NCBI GenBank assembly: GCA_019925095.2
Contig: CM034411.1
Location: forward strand, 4,689,501-4,753,500
Reading direction: 5' to 3'
Source: Dendrolimus kikuchii
Lineage: Eukaryota > Arthropoda > Insecta > Lepidoptera > Lasiocampidae
DNA: 64,000 nucleotides
The notes beneath the pieces are model-generated. The model saw only the letters and a list, made by a program, of their open reading frames with translations. It searched no databases and was not told where the DNA came from. The stretch's first letter is position 1; every line of letters begins with the position of its first letter. This document shows, in pieces, positions 10,347 to 21,195 of the stretch. Position numbers and translations under genes: made by a program.

Positions 10347-10612
10347 ATTTATTGCATAAGTTCAGCGGGTAGGCAGACGGCTCACCTGATGGGAAGCGGT
10401 AATTAGGATGGATATTTATAACACCAAAGGCGCTACCAACGTGCTACCGCTCTTTAAAGGGAGACCCTGGCCACTAATGCCGGAACACAACTCAAGGTTG
10501 TTATGATGGGCAAATGTCTGACTACCTGGCTGTGGGTTGTTTTGTCGCTTACGACAGACAGGCCATCCGGCCGCAGGAAATGGTATTTTCTCCGTTCTTA
10601 CACGTTGCAGGA
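10347..10612 (-). repeat. Element R copy
   Basis: From TTTATTGCATAAGTTCAGCG to CTCCGTTCTTACACG, more diverged than most copies. It is joined directly to a SINE-2 tail on its right. Confidence 0.85.
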
Positions 10613-10725
10613 TAACCCACGTATCAAACCTGCCAGTCCACCTTGGATAAGCGTGTTGGACATGCTGACCATTCCCCAAAAAAATTGAAAAGCCCGAGCC
10701 CAGCAGTGGGACATATATGCGCTTT
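10605..10725 (+). repeat. SINE-2 tail fragment
   Basis: AACCTGCCAGTCCACCTTGG, ATAAGCGTGTTGGACATGC and GCCCAGCAGTGGGACATATA match the 3' half of SINE-2. Confidence 0.75.
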
Positions 10726-10974
10726 TATTATTATTACAGCCTAAGTGAGAAATTTGCTTTCACATATACGTATTGCAAAAAGTTATAATTAAATTTCACT
10801 AAACTTTTTTACTTATGCTATTAAACAATTTTAAGCGTAGTTTTCCATTGAAATAGAAAATTCTCAACGAACCGTAATGATAAATAATATTAAAAATAAA
10901 CTCACCTTATATAGCAACAACAGACAGACGATATGAGTTAAGTTCTTATTCGCGCTATAATAACATGGATAAGA

Positions 10975-11286
10975 CATTTTTTTTATTGCAGGAGCTCAGC
11001 AAACAGGCAGACGGCCCTCTTGATGGACAGCGGATACCCTCGCCTATGGACATTTGCAACACCAAAGGTGCTACAAATGCGCTGCTGCTCTCTTAAAGGA
11101 GACTGGAACCTGGTCACTAATACCGGGACACAACTCAATGCTGTTGCGCCGGCATACTCTAGACCAGGTGGTAGCCATCCAGTCGGGCAAATACCCTGCC
11201 ACTTGGCTGTGGGTTGTTTTGTCGCCACTTACGAGAGGCCGCTCGTCCGCAGAAAATTGTATTCTTTCTCCGTTCCTGCACAGATA
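10975..11286 (-). repeat. Element R copy, full length
   Basis: Runs from TTTTTTATTGCAGGAGCTCA to CCGTTCCTGCACAGATAAAA. Best-preserved minus-orientation copy in this part of the window. Confidence 0.93.
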
Positions 11287-11391
11287 AAATTAATAATTAT
11301 AATAAATGTCCTAAATAGCAGTTATTAAATAAAAGAGAATCCAGCATTAATACAGTAATTACAGTAAAAACAAATACAGTAACAATAAAGA

Positions 11392-11624
11392 CGGCCTCTG
11401 CGGATGAGCGGGCTAAGTCTTAGCGGACTGAACACGCTGGAAAGCAGAGGCTCCTTCAGGTTTGATTCCTGACATGGCAAATTTCGGAATCGTTTTTTCT
11501 GTTATTTACTATATAGTCTGGGTGTCTGCGATCGACCCCAGAGTGGTCCGTTATGTATTACCCATAACACAAGAGTAACTTACTTAATTTGGGGATATAC
11601 AATGTGTGTGTTTGCCTGCCGATT
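11392..11624 (+). repeat. tRNA-derived SINE (SINE-1)
   Basis: CGGCCTCTGCGGATGAGCGG head, B-box remnant AGGTTTGATTCCTG, then the body to GTGTGTGTTTGCCTGCC. Confidence 0.92.
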
Positions 11625-11688
11625 ATTTATTTATTTAATTTCAGTATCAATTGTGTGTGTTTTTATTGCAAAGCTGGCAAATATCTCA

Positions 11689-11999
11689 TCCGTGCAGGAA
11701 CGGAGAAAGAATACAATTTCCTGCGGCCGGGCGGCCTGTCGTAAGAGGCGACAAAACTACCCACAGCCAGGTGGTAGGGCATTTGCCCGACTGGATGGCT
11801 ATCACTCCTGGTCTAAATTGTGTCGCCATAACAACCTTGAGTTGTGTTCCGGCATTAGTAACAAGGTTCCAGTCTCCCTTGAGAGAGCAGCGGCGGATTT
11901 ATAGCACCTTTGGTGTTGCAAATGTCCATAGGCGATGGTAACCGCTTTCCATCAAGTGGGCCGTCTGCCTGTCTGCGGAGCTCCTGCAATAAAAAAAAA
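11689..11999 (+). repeat. Element R copy, full length with poly(A)
   Basis: From ATCCGTGCAGGAACGGAGAA to GGAGCTCCTGCAATAAAAAA, 311 bp. This copy can serve as the reference for the family. Confidence 0.95.
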
Positions 12000-12000
12000 C

Positions 12001-12175
12001 AGTCAGATGGCCCACGTGATAGAAAGTGGTTATAGTCGTCTATAAACATTTGCAACACCAACGCTGGAACCAAAGCTGGTAAATAGTTAGATGGCCCATG
12101 TGATAGGAAGCGGTTATAGTCGTCAACAGATATTTGCAACACCAACGCTAGACCCAATGTGCTGCCAGCTTTAGA
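12001..12175 (-). repeat. Tandem pair of element R-related fragments
   Basis: Two ~85-bp units starting at 12001 and 12086, each with AGATGGCCCA(C/T)GTGATAG, GTTATAGTCGTC and ATTTGCAACACCAACGCT. They match the TGGGCC...CATCA...GTTGCAAATG half of element R in reverse. Confidence 0.75.
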
Positions 12176-12357
12176 ATGGGATAAGGAGAGAAGTAAGTGG
12201 GCTATGGGAATATTCACTCATCGCACAAAACACTATTACACTATAAGATTATCTCAGTCATTGCCTTTAGGAAGCTTCTGTTGTTAATTTTTTAAGCTAT
12301 TTTGATAGTTGTTTTAAAAATTTCTTGGTACCATGTTGCCTAATATAGTACATATAT

Positions 12358-13207
12358 AATAAAATTACGGTTTAACGGTTTTAAGCGCGGTAATTTTATT
12401 TGATTTTGGTTTTTCCGACGTTTCGGCCACTTTTCAGTGGCCGTGATCACGGAAACTCCATTGTGAGTGTGGATTGTCATACATTGGGCAAACAAAGAGG
12501 AGCATAAAAACACTAGTAAAAGAACAGATTGCTGACATGAAACACACAAGGTCTACGAAGTCTGCGATCAGCGAACACACGCTGGATAAACCCAACCACT
12601 ACATCAGATTCGTTAACCTACAAATCCTCGCGAAAGAGAATCGTTTCATACCTAGAATGATACGTGAGGCTATTGAAATAAAGAAACACCCAAATTTCAA
12701 TAGAGAAGATGGTTGGCAAGTACCACCTGTTTGGGATCCAATCATCAAAACTATTAAGACCCAAACCCAGCAAAAACCGGCTGCCAGACCTCAAGACACT
12801 GTGAGCTCTTTCTGCGTACAACGGAACACAAACCAACTTGACTGATAATTACTTTTATTTTTTCTTCCACCCATTTTAACATTATATAAAATTATTGGAG
12901 CTAGGCATGTTTGCTGAAGAGTTTCTTGCGCCGCTTCTTCTCTTCAAGCCATAACATGTTGCGAAGCGGTAGTAAATTAGATTAGGCTCCCATAGAGTAA
13001 ATAATAACCATAAACAAAATTAAAATTAAATATTTAAAATTAACAAGTTGGCGGTAGGCTAAATAAAACTTTAACAATACTCGTTGACACTTGACATCTT
13101 TGTCTTCCATGATCACGGCCACTGAAAAGTGGCCGAAACGTCGGAAAAAGCAAAATCAAATAAAATTACCGCGCTTAAAACCGTTAAAACGTAATTTTAT
13201 TATGTAT
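12358..13207 (+). mobile_element. Penelope-like element with inverted terminal copies (internally intact 3' part)
   Basis: A minus-oriented terminal copy (12358-12452) precedes a coding fragment, a non-coding 3' part (12846-13109) and a plus-oriented terminal copy (13110-13207). Terminal copies share GGCCACTGAAAAGTGGCC, GAAACGTCGG, AAATCAAATAAAATTACCGC and CGCTTAAAACCGTTAAAACG. Inverted partial terminal repeats around a body that ends in a GIY-YIG-type protein are the known layout of Penelope-like elements. The reverse transcriptase part is missing. Confidence 0.8.
12462..12845 (+). pseudogene. Penelope-like GIY-YIG endonuclease C-terminal fragment
   Basis: Reads CECGLSYIGQTKRSIKTLVK, then SAISEHTLDKPNHYIRF, RMIREAIEIKKHPNFNREDG and W.VPPVW to a stop at 12845. 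The CxCG.xYIGQT.RS, EH and REAIEI.KHPN..NR.DG motifs are those of the C-terminal endonuclease of Penelope-like retroelements. That domain nicks target DNA to prime reverse transcription. The frame enters directly from the terminal copy, so the RT domain was lost before or during insertion. It is not a host gene. Confidence 0.85.
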
Positions 13208-13745
13208 ACAAGTCGCGAAAACTCAAGAAAATATTATTATACATATATTTGAATTCTGTACTGCCTTCTTTTAATGTCGGTTGGCAATATCTCACTCATC
13301 CACATTATTCCAATCGATCGCGTGTTCCGTTATCACACGGAATAAGTTACTGAGTTTCGTTTTTCTCATATTTTTTTTCAATGAAACGATATGTAATTTT
13401 CATTTTATCGCTTTTTCTGATCAGGGGCGCTTCACTTGTTTTTGCCTAAACTTTTTTTTATGAATACGGGCGCAGTTTTTCTTTTGGCAAATGTTATTAA
13501 CGGGTTTGCGTTTCGTTAATTGGTTGTTTATGTTTTTTCGCGCATGCGTTTTGTGTTTTTTAAGGCGTTTTAAACAGTTGTCACTTTTTTAATTCTATAG
13601 ATCGGAATGAATGATTGCTTCTGTTATTCTTTGTCGTCGTCAGCCAAGCGTTGTTCGTTGAATGTAGGTTTGCTCCCTGAAGTGACATACTAGATTTTGA
13701 TGAGGTAGGGCCATGTTGGAGTCATTATCTTGATTATAGGTCTTA
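13208..13745. other. AT-rich sequence, nothing recognised
   Basis: No coding signal or recognisable repeat. Confidence 0.5.
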
Positions 13746-14250
13746 TGGCCCGCTCGATTAGTGTGATACCAGGCGCACACGATTTCAGCCTCAAATGGAT
13801 AGCCTTGAGCTACTGTGATTCGTACGATGAGTCAAAGTTTTGATGGCCCACTTCTCCCACCGCCTAGCCCGTCTTCCTACATCTACTCCACGCTATTCCG
13901 TTCTTCCTATCTCCTCTATCCAGTCCTTTTTTTATACAGGGGAAATCGGTTTGAGGCCGCGCAAGGTGGGAAAGGTCGCGGCCCGTGTCTGGGATTCTCC
14001 AAGTCGGTGTGACACTAACCCATCACGTATGAAGTGCTATTACCACGCCTCAGTTAAGGAGAGGGAGACGGGGTAAACCACCACGCTCCCGCCAAAGCCA
14101 GCGGTGGCGTTAGAAAGTCATCCGTGACCCTCTATCCCATCTTAAACGCTTGCAACGCGTTGGTTTCACCACTGGTGTTGCAAATGTCTACAGACAATGG
14201 TAACCACTTCCCACGAGGTTAGTCTGTTTGCCTTGGCAATTAAAAAAAAG
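13746..14250 (+). repeat. Composite repeat ending in element R-like tail
   Basis: 13750-13870 is homologous to 5178-5295. 13880-14140 is GC-richer with short frames and no clear motif. 14146-14248 (CACTGGTGTTGCAAATGTCT ... TTGGCAATTAAAAAAAAG) matches the 3' third of element R. Confidence 0.55.
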
Positions 14251-14334
14251 AGAAGTAATGGATAGACACAACTCTTTATTGTACACCATTACAGAAAAAT
14301 TAACCAGATGTGTCCGGCCCGTTGCCACTTTAAC

Positions 14335-14830
14335 TAAGTAGAATAGAATAGAATATACTTTATTGCATAACATTAAAATACAATTCAAGAAGTTCAAGTA
14401 CAGAAGACAAAAGGCGATCTTATCACTAAAAGCAATTTCTTCCAGACAACCTTAGCAAGATGCATTAGAGAAAAATTGTGTAACATCTGGGTTTTGCAAT
14501 ATAACTAGAATAATATATATATATATATATATATAAAATGTTGAAATGTCAAGTATGATAGACATAGATATAAGACCAAAATATACATATATTGATGTAT
14601 AATATATAAATAATAATCACACTGATAATGTATAGAATTACATAAATATGGGAGAGATGAAGATGTTATGATTGACTTTGGAGTCAGAGGTAATTAATAT
14701 TCCTTCACGAGTCCGTTGAACGCCTGAAGAGACTGGGCACGCCTGATTTTCACAGGTAGCGCATTCCACATTGACACTGCATGAACTGTGAAGGATTTAT
14801 TAGGATATAAGTAGTTATTTTTACGAATAA
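14335..14830 (-). mobile_element. CR1/Jockey-type LINE 3' end with RT C-terminus
   Basis: Minus strand encodes SFTVHAVSMWNALPVKIRRA, then QSLQAFNGLVKEY before a stop near 14696. Below this lies the 3' UTR (AGAAATTGCTTTTAGTGATA and the GTACTTGAACTTCTTGAATT end, then TTATTCTATTCTATTC). Contains a (TA)n run at 14515-14535. Confidence 0.8.
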
Positions 14831-15348
14831 ATTCATATTTTTATTATTTGAAAGGTACTAAATTAATTTTGAAAATTCTGTATCAGAACAAAGTCGTTTT
14901 ACTTGAAGATGTTTAAAAGTGAAAATTTGCTTGAAATTGGTGAATTTTTTTTAGGCATATTAATAAATAGAATTCATACTAATCCCAGTAATGATAAAAA
15001 AAAATTTTTTTTTTAAAGTTTAGAACCCCTGATAAAAAAACATCACGCTCCATGATTTTGTAATGAATAGAAATATTGCCACCGACTATTAAAAATCTTC
15101 ATTGCAATTAAAAACAATGGAAAAAACTATCCCCATCATTTTTAAACTAGGGTGAATTAGACTCTATAACCTATGTAATATGACATAAAATTGACTTGAT
15201 TCAAATATAACTTAGTCTGTTTTTTAATTGAAACTACATTCTTAAGTTCATTCGCTTTTATCGTAGTTCCCTTTTGTAAATTGTGAGATAAATAAAGCTG
15301 CGCTCAGAGACTTAAGGGCAATTAATTTCAAGGCGATATCCATGATAT
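14831..15348. other. AT-rich sequence, nothing recognised
   Basis: No supportable gene or element. Confidence 0.5.
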
Positions 15349-15356
15349 TTGAAAAC

Positions 15357-15807
15357 TAGAGATGCCAAGAATATTCGGCTCCTTTTCGATATTCCGCCGA
15401 ATACTGTATACTATTCGACTGAAACAAATCGAACTTATTACTCAAATTTATATGTATAAATATATACTACCATCAAAAATAAATAGATAATAAACAAACT
15501 TCGTTTTAACAGTGTTAAATGCGATTTTAATTATTTTTTAATTTTATTATTACGTTTGGCCAGTGTTGAAAATGTCAAAATCAAATAAGTCTCTTAAAAT
15601 TGCGCTTAAAACCGTTAAAACATAGTTTTAATTATGTGCACTTGTCATTCGTGAGAACGTAAGAAATTATTTCACAAATTATTACTCCAATACGTTACGC
15701 GCATATTGTACAAATATCTACCGCCGAATATTCGGCGCTTCGGCTGAGAGCGTGGCCAAATATTTAGTATTCGGTATTCGGCCAAACCACTACTCGTGGC
15801 ATCTCTA
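15357..15807. mobile_element. hAT-like MITE with nested Penelope terminal fragment
   Basis: Terminal inverted TAGAGATGCCA(A/C)GA at both ends, with further inverted ATTCGG-rich sequence inside. Flanks TTGAAAAC and GTGAAAAT agree at 6 of 8 bases, fitting an old 8-bp target duplication. Inside, 15530-15672 matches the tail of the Penelope terminal repeat (GCGCTTAAAACCGTTAAAAC). Confidence 0.65.
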
Positions 15808-15828
15808 GTGAAAATTAACTGCATACCC

Positions 15829-16028
15829 TTTTTTTATTGCTGGAGTACAGCAGATAAGCTGACGTAAATCCACCCATCCACCTGATGGAAAGCGGTGAAT
15901 ATGGGATCATCGACAAGGCGAACGGCTCGACGTTGAATACAGTCCAGTGGATTAAGCTGGTAGGCAAGTGCTCAGGGGGTGGCAGGTATCTGAGTGTCCC
16001 CTCTGCATACGCGCCCTACACGGATATA
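15829..16028 (-). repeat. Element R-related copy, diverged
   Basis: TTTTTTATTGCTGGAGTACA start, CACCTGATGGAAAGCGGT near 15880 and CCCTACACGGATA end. The centre is replaced by unrelated sequence. The short ORF here is chance. Confidence 0.6.
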
Positions 16029-16804
16029 AAGAAGGATACTATTGGAGAAATTAGTTTAGTTAAAAACAGAAGACCCAATCTGGGGTCAGTTTAGTCCATG
16101 CACCTTTAAAATTCTGAGAATGTATGGACCAAGAGTACTTTTTTTGTGGGCCGGTGACTGTGAAGTATTACGAGTTTTTGTTTAATTACAGTTTTAAAAT
16201 GAATATCAGAGCCAAACCAAATTTTTTATTACGCACGAGATATAAATTCGTACAAGCGACATCTACCGTACCATAACTAAAGATGAAGACATGTAAGTAT
16301 TTGGATGATTATTTCCTAAATAGTATTCCTATAATTTTTCCATGGCTTTAACTTTTAACGACATGGCTACCACTGTTTAGTACTATCGACCTGTGAAAAT
16401 TTAGTTCACTGCCATCTATTGACAACTAGAATAACTACTCTGTCAAATACTTTGCTAAATGGTTCATTCTATATGTTGCTTGGTCTATGGAGTAGTGAAG
16501 AATAAATTGATATCACTAAACTTTACTAGATGGCACTATTCATTTTGAAGAAAAACTGGTAGATACCGGATGCCTTGGTCTTTTAAATACTTGAAGGAAT
16601 CTCCGGATTTTAGAACTTAGCAATATAATAATATATTTTAGATAAATTTTTAGTACATATTTTTACAAACGTATTATGGAACACATTTATCTCGCCAGCA
16701 ATGGCGAGATATAGGTTGTATACGAGTTTAACACATTTGTCTAATTACAATGAGGTAGAGGTATAGAGAAAAATATAACAATGCTAAAGGCGACAAAACT
16801 TGGA
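16029..16804. other. AT-rich sequence, nothing recognised
   Basis: No supportable gene; several short ACTAGATGG / CCATCTATTG phrases typical of lepidopteran repeats. Confidence 0.5.
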
Positions 16805-17055
16805 AGAATAAATAATAAAATTATGTTTTACCGTTCTAAGCGTAGTACTTTATTTGATTTTTATTCCGACGTTTTGACCACTTTTCAATAGCGCGATCAT
16901 GAAAAATAAAGGTATCAAGTTGTTAAATATTTTTTTTAAATTTAGCCTACAATCAACTTGTTCATTTTAATTATAGAGTTTGAATTTTTGTTCATGGTTA
17001 TTATTTACTCTATGGTAGCCTAATCTAATTTACCATCGCTTCGCAACATGACAAT
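16805..17055 (-). mobile_element. Penelope-like element, 3' end
   Basis: Terminal repeat (CCGTTCTAAGCG, TTCCGACGTTTTGACCAC) followed by the same 3' non-coding sequence as 12930-13100 in reverse (TTAGCCTACAATCAACTTGT, TTATTTACTCTATGGTAGCC, CATCGCTTCGCAACATG). Confidence 0.75.
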
Positions 17056-17405
17056 AGTCGTGATTTTATCTTACTATGCTATGTACATTCACATTAGAGA
17101 CTGGTTTTCTAATTTTTTGTGATAGTAAATTTAAATCAATACATAACAACTGAAAATTAACCAACGACAACGTAGAAATTTTATGCATCGGCTGTGATTT
17201 CTCTATAATCCTATTATTTTAAATTTTTATTTAACACTAAAAATTTAAATCTCATTTCTGCTATCGGACACTAGATGGCGCTAGTAATTTAACTTTGACT
17301 AGAACATCGAGTGTTTTCTTTATTATTATTTATCTATGTTAGGCTGTTACAATTTCATTATCAACAAAGATCAGGAGGCCTAAAGTAGCCACTTTCGCAA
17401 ATTCG
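17056..17405. other. AT-rich sequence, nothing recognised
   Basis: Contains CACTAGATGGCGCTAG at 17269-17284; otherwise featureless. Confidence 0.5.
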
Positions 17406-17407
17406 TA

Positions 17408-19060
17408 TAGAATAGAATAGAATATATTTATTGCGTAATGCATGTATGTACAAAGATGTTACGGTTTTTACAGTATCGATGCATTCGGCCCATAATTGGG
17501 CGTGCAAAATTAAAATATTATATATTGATTTATAAACTTATTTTTACAAACAATGAATCAATATAATTAAAATTAAAAATTAATAATATTAATCAAAGAC
17601 ATACATTATAATAATAATCTATAAATAATCTAAATAATAAAATGTCTACTATTAAAGCATGTCAAATATATTTATGTCAGTTCATAGTGTTTCATCGTCC
17701 ATAAACATGTTTATATTATAATAGCATTTAGTGGTCAGTAGCAAATTTATTTTTTTCTTAAATAGTGTACATGGCAGTTCTCTAAGAGATTTCGGAAGCT
17801 TATTGTATACGAAGGGCCCCATGCAATAGACACTTTTGCGCATTAATGCCGTAATTGAGTTGATGGTGCAGACTTTAAATTCATCGCGTCTGTTACGTGG
17901 AAAGACCTTCGAACGCTGACTAAATAGCTGTGGATTAGTTTTGACAAACGTTGATATTTCAAATATATATATAGACAGGGTACAGTCAAAATTGTATATA
18001 TTTTAAAAAAGTTCGCAACTATCTGTCTGTTTGAGTTTGAACATAACTCTTAAGCAAAGCTTTTGATGTTTGAACACTGTACCAGCTTCAGTGGAATTTC
18101 CCCAGAATACTATGCCATACTTAATATTAGACGATATGAGACCATGGTATACAGCAAGGAGAGCGTCAACATTTACAATTGATGAAATTTTTTAGAATAT
18201 ATATATATTATACTATTAAGTTTTTAACAAACAGTACAGTTTGAAAGAGAAGAAACCAGAACGAATGCAAGGATAATGGTCGATGATGTTATGCTAGAGC
18301 AAGTGAATGAGTTTGTATATCTTGGATGTGCTTTTAGCAGGGATGGAAGGTACACCGCTGATATAGAAAGAAGAGTGAATTTGAGGAATAATGTGAATGG
18401 AGCGTTAGGTAAACTTCTAGGCGCTAAGAACCTCAGCCAGAAGGCCCAGCTCGCTATACACAACGCGGTGCTGGTACCTACGCTTACGTATGGATGCGAG
18501 AGTTGGGTATGGAAGAGAGAGCATGAAAGTAGAGTAAACGCGGGCGAGATGCGAGCACTGCGCAAAATCTGCGGAGTGACGCTCGCGGACCGCGTTCGTA
18601 ATACCGAAGTAAGAAAGAGAGTTGGTCTGAAAGAGAGTGTCGGAGTGAAGGTAAGGAAAGGAATGCTCCGGTGGTTCGGGCATGTGGAAAGAATGCATGA
18701 TGAAAGAATGACTAAACAGATATACAATGCAAAAGTGGATGGATGCAGAAGTCGTGGAAGGCCACGACACACCTTCCATGATCAAATTGATCGTGTACTA
18801 GCAGAAGGTGATGTCAGGAGCCTTAAGAACAGACGAGCTTGCATGACAAGAGTTATGAATGTCAAAGAGGCAAGTGAGGTGTGTAAGAATAAGCCTAAAT
18901 GGCACTCTGTTGTTCGTGCCTACCCCGTGAGGGAACTGGCGTGAAGTTATGTATGTATGTATGTAAGTTTTTTACATAGAACACATATGTGATCTTTCCA
19001 GTTAAGTTTTTTGTCAATAACAAGTCCGAGTGTCACTAATATGGCATATATCAAAATAAA
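17408..19060 (-). mobile_element. Jockey-like LINE ORF2 fossil split by an RTE insertion
   Basis: Minus strand at 19050-18973 encodes LGLVIDKKLNWKDHICVLCK-KL, and at 18190-18003 encodes SSIVNVDALLAVYHGLISSN, then IKYGIVFWGNSTEAGTVFKH and QKLCLRVMF. These are consecutive parts of the post-RT region of a Jockey/CR1-type ORF2. The RTE copy 18226-18963 sits between them, flanked by TAAGTTTTT at 18217-18225 and 18964-18972. A (TA)n run near 18197-18212 shifts the frame. The 3' UTR runs down to AATAGAATAGAATATATTTA at 17408. Confidence 0.85.
18226..18963 (+). mobile_element. RTE-type LINE (family 1), longest copy in the window
   Basis: One open frame to the stop at 18944 covers the C-terminal ~230 residues of ORF2. 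It reads MVDDVMLEQVNEFVYLGCAF, then LSQKAQLAIHNAVLVPTLTY, GCESWVWKREHESRV and LRWFGHVERM, to VVRAYPVRELA. YLG..., K......V.P.L.YG.E.W and RWFGH..RM are the end of the RT domain and the following region in RTE-like elements. The 3' end is GGCGTGAAGTTATGTATG repeated. No catalytic RT core remains because of 5' truncation. A 9-bp target duplication shows it inserted by target-primed reverse transcription, and the open frame suggests a fairly recent date. Confidence 0.92.
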
Positions 19061-19321
19061 ATGGAATTTATGCTATTTCTTACACCTACCAGAGTACATC
19101 CACGTGACAATTTTAATAAGTGATTCTTCTATAACTGCCCCTTTATCAGTACCCGAAGTCTACTGTTACTAGTTGGAACTGGAATGGTTCAATACTGGCG
19201 TTGTAATGGCAATAAAATGGTTGCTTTTGTAGATTTTATCAAGCCAATGATCGACCATCCTGACTCTATTGTAATAACAGACTCGGGCCCGAGGTAATTT
19301 TATATTCTTTAATACTTCTTT
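19061..19321. other. Repeat-derived sequence of uncertain origin
   Basis: A plus-strand stretch encodes MVAFVDFIKPMIDHPDSIVI-like sequence near 19215-19285, which could be a transposase remnant, but I cannot assign it. Confidence 0.3.
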
Positions 19322-19616
19322 TTATCCGTGCCGAAATGGAAAAAGAATACAATTTCATGCGGCCTGGCGGCATGTCGTAAGAGGCGATAAAATATTCCAC
19401 AGTTTGGCCGCCTGGATGGCTACCACCCCGTGGTCTAGAGTAGGTATGCCACCATTACAACCTTGAGTTGTGTTCCGGCATCAGTGGCTAGGTTCCAGTC
19501 TCACTTTAGAAAACGGCAGGACTGGTAGCACCTTTGTTGTTACAAATGTCCATAGGTGATGGTAACTGCTTTTCATCAGGTGAGCCGTCAGCCTATCTGC
19601 TGAACTCATGCAATAG
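19322..19616 (+). repeat. Element R copy, diverged
   Basis: TTTATCCGTGCCGAAATGG start, GTCGTAAGAGGCGATAAAAT, GAGTTGTGTTCCGGCATCAG and GAACTCATGCAATAG end. Confidence 0.85.
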
Positions 19617-20365
19617 TAGGCAGTGCCGTAAATAGCTTTTATGCTCCCTCCTTATGCGAGCTTCTATAACTGCGCCCTTGTTTTTTTAGATATTCTAGGT
19701 ACCCTAGCTAAAGCAATGCTATGTATAGGCCTACTTTATTTCTTCAGGGTGATAACATAATGCACAAGGACCTTGGTGTTGATGGACCAATTATCTAATA
19801 TTTTGGAAGAAAAATCAATTTTTGTAACGAACTAAAACAAAAAAATGAGCACGATGTTTTGTCTAATTTACTAGACGTTTTTGATGATATGGCATGTAGG
19901 TAAGTACGTATGTGTTGGAAACGAGCACTAGGGGCGCAGCAGGTATTTAACAGGAGCAAACCGAAAAATATAGTCCTGCCTGGTCTGGCCATTCTTGCGC
20001 CCCTCAGAGCCTACGCCCTGTGCCTGGGCACCAGTGGCACCGCCCTATTTACGGCACTGATAGTAGGTAGCATTTTGAAAATTGAATACATATTATACGT
20101 AGGTCGTCGTTTTTGGTATTGTATTGAATATTATTAATAATTGATGTTTAATAATAATGACACCAGTCGTCAAAAAACTGGTCTGTGCTTTTGACCAGAC
20201 CTATCTATTCTTATGTATATGCGCTGAATCCGAAATTGGGGTCAGCTTGGTCTATACACCTTCAAATTTATGAGTAACTTGCACCGCAAAAAATGGCAAA
20301 CAATTCCATTTTTGGTAATGGTAAAAAATGGTTTTATGGAACCAGATCAGGTATGATTTTTACAT
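19617..20365. other. Repeat-like sequence, nothing assigned
   Basis: Contains phrases typical of lepidopteran dispersed repeats (GGGGCGCAGCAGG...GCCCCTCAGAGCC near 19930-20010) but no bounded element or gene. Confidence 0.4.
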
Positions 20366-20538
20366 ACATACATACATAACTTCACGCCAGTTCCCTTGCG
20401 GGGTAGGCACGAACCACAAACCGCCATTCAGGCTTATTCTTACACACCTCACTTACTTCTTTGACATTCATAACTCTTGTCATGCACGCTCGTCTGTTCT
20501 TAAGGCTTCTGACATCACCTTCCGCTAGTACACGATGA
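20366..20538 (-). mobile_element. RTE-type LINE fragment (family 1), 3' end
   Basis: CATACATACATAACTTCACG followed by CCAGTTCCCTTGCGGGGTAG, the complement of the family-1 3' end, to GCTAGTACACGAT. 5'-truncated. Confidence 0.88.
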
Positions 20539-20877
20539 TTTTTATGTATTTTAATTCGCTAATTCTGAATCTCAAGCCCATTTGGCCCATAAAGCCTCGA
20601 ATATACCTATATAAGTAAATTGCAAAAAAAACCCTTTCTTGAGATTGAGAATCAGCGGATTGAAATACATAAAAATCATATTTGATCCAGTTCCATAAAC
20701 TATTTTTATCACCAAAACTGCATTTTTTGCAATTTACCAAAATTTTGAGGATATGTTGACCAAACTGACCCCAAATTCGGATTCAACACAGCGAAATACA
20801 AATGAATTGTTTTGTATTATAGAACAATGTAGTTACCTACCTATGCCAGATGGGACATTTAGAAAAGCTGCAAGCTT

Positions 20878-21195
20878 TTTATCCGTGCAGGAACGGAGAA
20901 AGAATACAATTTCCTGCGGCCGGGCGGCCTGTCGTAAGAGGCGACAAAACAACCCACAGCCAGGTGGTAGGGCATTTGCCCGACTGGATGGCTACCACCC
21001 TTGGTCTAAAGTATGTCGCCATAACAACCTTGAGTTGTGTTCCGGCATTATTGATCAGGTTCCAGTTTCTCTTAAGAGAGCAGCAGCGCATTTGTAGCAA
21101 CTTTGCTGTTCCAAATGTCCATAGGCGATGGTAACCGCTTTCCATCAAGTGGGCCGTCTGCCTGTCCGCTGATCTCCTGCAATAAAAAAAAAAAA
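20878..21195 (+). repeat. Element R copy, full length with poly(A)
   Basis: ATCCGTGCAGGAACGGAGAA to GATCTCCTGCAATAAAAAAA, 318 bp, close to the copy at 11689. Confidence 0.95.

Noticed and set aside
12380..12452. Hammerhead ribozyme in the Penelope terminal repeat
   Set aside because: Penelope-like elements can carry hammerheads, and GAAAC is present next to a stem. I cannot find the required CUGANGA segment in the right place on either strand of any copy.
18276..18944. Host gene with a 222-residue ORF
   Set aside because: The sequence recurs seven times with a common 3' end and variable 5' ends and has RTE-type motifs, so it is a LINE fragment.
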